Source of the DNA: Anaerolineae bacterium
GTDB lineage: Bacteria; Chloroflexota; Anaerolineae; JADYZS01
Length of the DNA: 6,223 nt
Reading direction: 5' to 3'
Assembly (NCBI GenBank): GCA_020853075.1
Contig: JADYZS010000390.1
Span: forward strand, 1 to 6,223
Shown here: in pieces, positions 5,535 to 6,223 of the stretch
Layout of the letters: each line of letters starts with the position of its first letter
Numbering within the stretch: position 1 is the stretch's first letter
Made by a program: the position numbers and the translations under genes
The notes under the pieces: model-generated
Databases searched by the model: none
Seen by the model: the letters and a program-made list of their open reading frames with translations, nothing else
Told to the model about the DNA's origin: nothing

Positions 5535-6223
5535 TCGCCTTCGCGGGCGACCTGGAACCGGAGGGGCAGGCCGCGCTGCGCGACCTGCGCGCCATCAGCC
5601 GCTTGGGGCCCATGCTCACCGTCGTCAGCCACACCAGCGCCGAGTTCCAGTCCTTTTACGGCGGCTTCGTTTGGGTGGAAGACGGGCGCGTCGTCGGCAA
5701 CGTGACGTTGCAGCGCAGTGACCCCTACGGCCAACGCTGGCAAATCGCCAACGTGGCCGTCTATCCCGCCTACCGCGGACGCGGCATCGCTCGCGCCCTG
5801 ATGGAAACAGCCCTGGTCTATATTGAAAAGCAGGGAGGCAGTTGGGCGGTCCTCCAGGTGCGGGCCGACAACCCGACGGCCAAAGGGCTCTACGAGCGTT
5901 TAGGTTTTGAGCCGATCACCACGACAGCGGAACTGCGGCTGGCGCGCGTGCCTACATCCGTGCCAACGCCTGCGCCGCTCCCCGGTTTGCACCCGCGCCC
6001 CCGTTCCGATTGGCAACAGGAGCACACCCTGGCCCTGGCTGCCACGCCACCGTTGGCCCAGTGGTGGCAACCCGTGCGGGCCGAATCGTTCCGGCCCGCC
6101 CTGGAGGCACGCCTGGTAGAAACGTTGGCCGTCCTCGCCGGCCAGCGACGCGTGATCCGCGAGGGGATCTACGCGGGGAGCCGCCTCCTGGCCGCGCTCA
6201 CCATCCACGCGGCGCGCTGGGGC
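5438..6223 (+). CDS. GNAT-family N-acetyltransferase, probably two-domain, cut by the right window edge
   Basis: The frame from ATG 5438 stays open through the last base (262 codons seen). A GNAT domain fills about residues 14-168. Motif A is NVAVYPAYRGRGIARALM at 105-122, with the acetyl-CoA pyrophosphate loop RGRGIA at 113-118. Motif B is ADNPTAKGLYERLGFE at 143-158. A proline-rich linker (171-188) is followed by a second region, visible from about 190, with VIREGIYAGSRLLAALTI at 239-256. That region could be the start of another GNAT-like domain, as in tandem acetyltransferases. It would transfer an acetyl group from acetyl-CoA to an amine; the acceptor is unknown. The start is supported by the conserved left copy at 1907. 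An oddity is that AGGAGG (5431-5436) sits only one base from the ATG and overlaps the TAG of the preceding gene, so translation may be coupled; GGGGAG at 5421-5426 is an alternative ribosome site. Confidence 0.88.
   Translation, partial: MAVGVLEGRQAEQALRPLDPRRDLGQVADLIAVAFAGDLEPEGQAALRDLRAISRLGPMLTVVSHTSAEFQSFYGGFVWVEDGRVVGNVTLQRSDPYGQRWQIANVAVYPAYRGRGIARALMETALVYIEKQGGSWAVLQVRADNPTAKGLYERLGFEPITTTAELRLARVPTSVPTPAPLPGLHPRPRSDWQQEHTLALAATPPLAQWWQPVRAESFRPALEARLVETLAVLAGQRRVIREGIYAGSRLLAALTIHAARWG

Noticed and set aside
1..6223. CRISPR array, tRNA, rRNA or insertion-sequence transposase
   Set aside because: No regularly spaced repeats, tRNA-like cloverleaf or transposase motifs were seen on either strand; the repeats present are a two-copy pair and single palindromes.

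Overview
The window is a bacterial stretch of roughly 60% G+C with short intergenic gaps. No rRNA, tRNA, CRISPR array or transposase was found. The gene families (a Ldh_2-type dehydrogenase, a fucose-isomerase-like protein, a UroD-type remnant and a probable double-domain GNAT) are a mix I associate with Chloroflexota such as Anaerolineae. That placement is an inference from gene style, not from a marker gene.

Layout. (1) Positions 1-1751, minus strand: a DEDDh 3'-5' exonuclease (1751-1152) overlaps a larger gene of unknown role (1162 to beyond position 1). That gene has a nucleotidyltransferase-like motif set and is broken by a frameshift near 561-571. (2) Positions 1827-2210, plus strand: a promoter-like block with a TATAAT box is followed by a 92-codon chimeric ORF. 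Its first 32 codons copy the start of the GNAT gene found at the right end of the window, and the rest looks like the C-terminus of a UroD-family protein. The ORF stops inside a perfect 14-bp palindrome (2181-2210). (3) Positions 2263-4715: a two-gene sugar or hydroxy-acid module made of a Ldh_2 dehydrogenase, interrupted by one in-frame TAG at a conserved position, and a fucose-isomerase-like protein that overlaps it by 4 bases. (4) Positions 4716-6223: a 210-base gap with small hairpins and a second copy of the promoter-like block, then a low-G+C nucleotidyltransferase-fold gene, then a GNAT acetyltransferase that runs off the right edge.

The main structural result is a split direct repeat. 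The block at 1827-1883 matches 4855-4911 (52 of 57 bases) and 1907-2003 matches 5438-5534 (87 of 97 bases). In the left copy the two blocks are 23 bases apart; in the right copy they are 526 bases apart because the nucleotidyltransferase gene lies between them. The sugar module therefore sits between two copies of a GNAT promoter and gene start, and the left copy is welded onto a UroD tail. This looks like a rearrangement scar.

Three genes in 6.2 kb are broken (frameshift, amber stop, chimera). The region may be decaying, or the assembly may contain errors; sequence alone cannot separate these.
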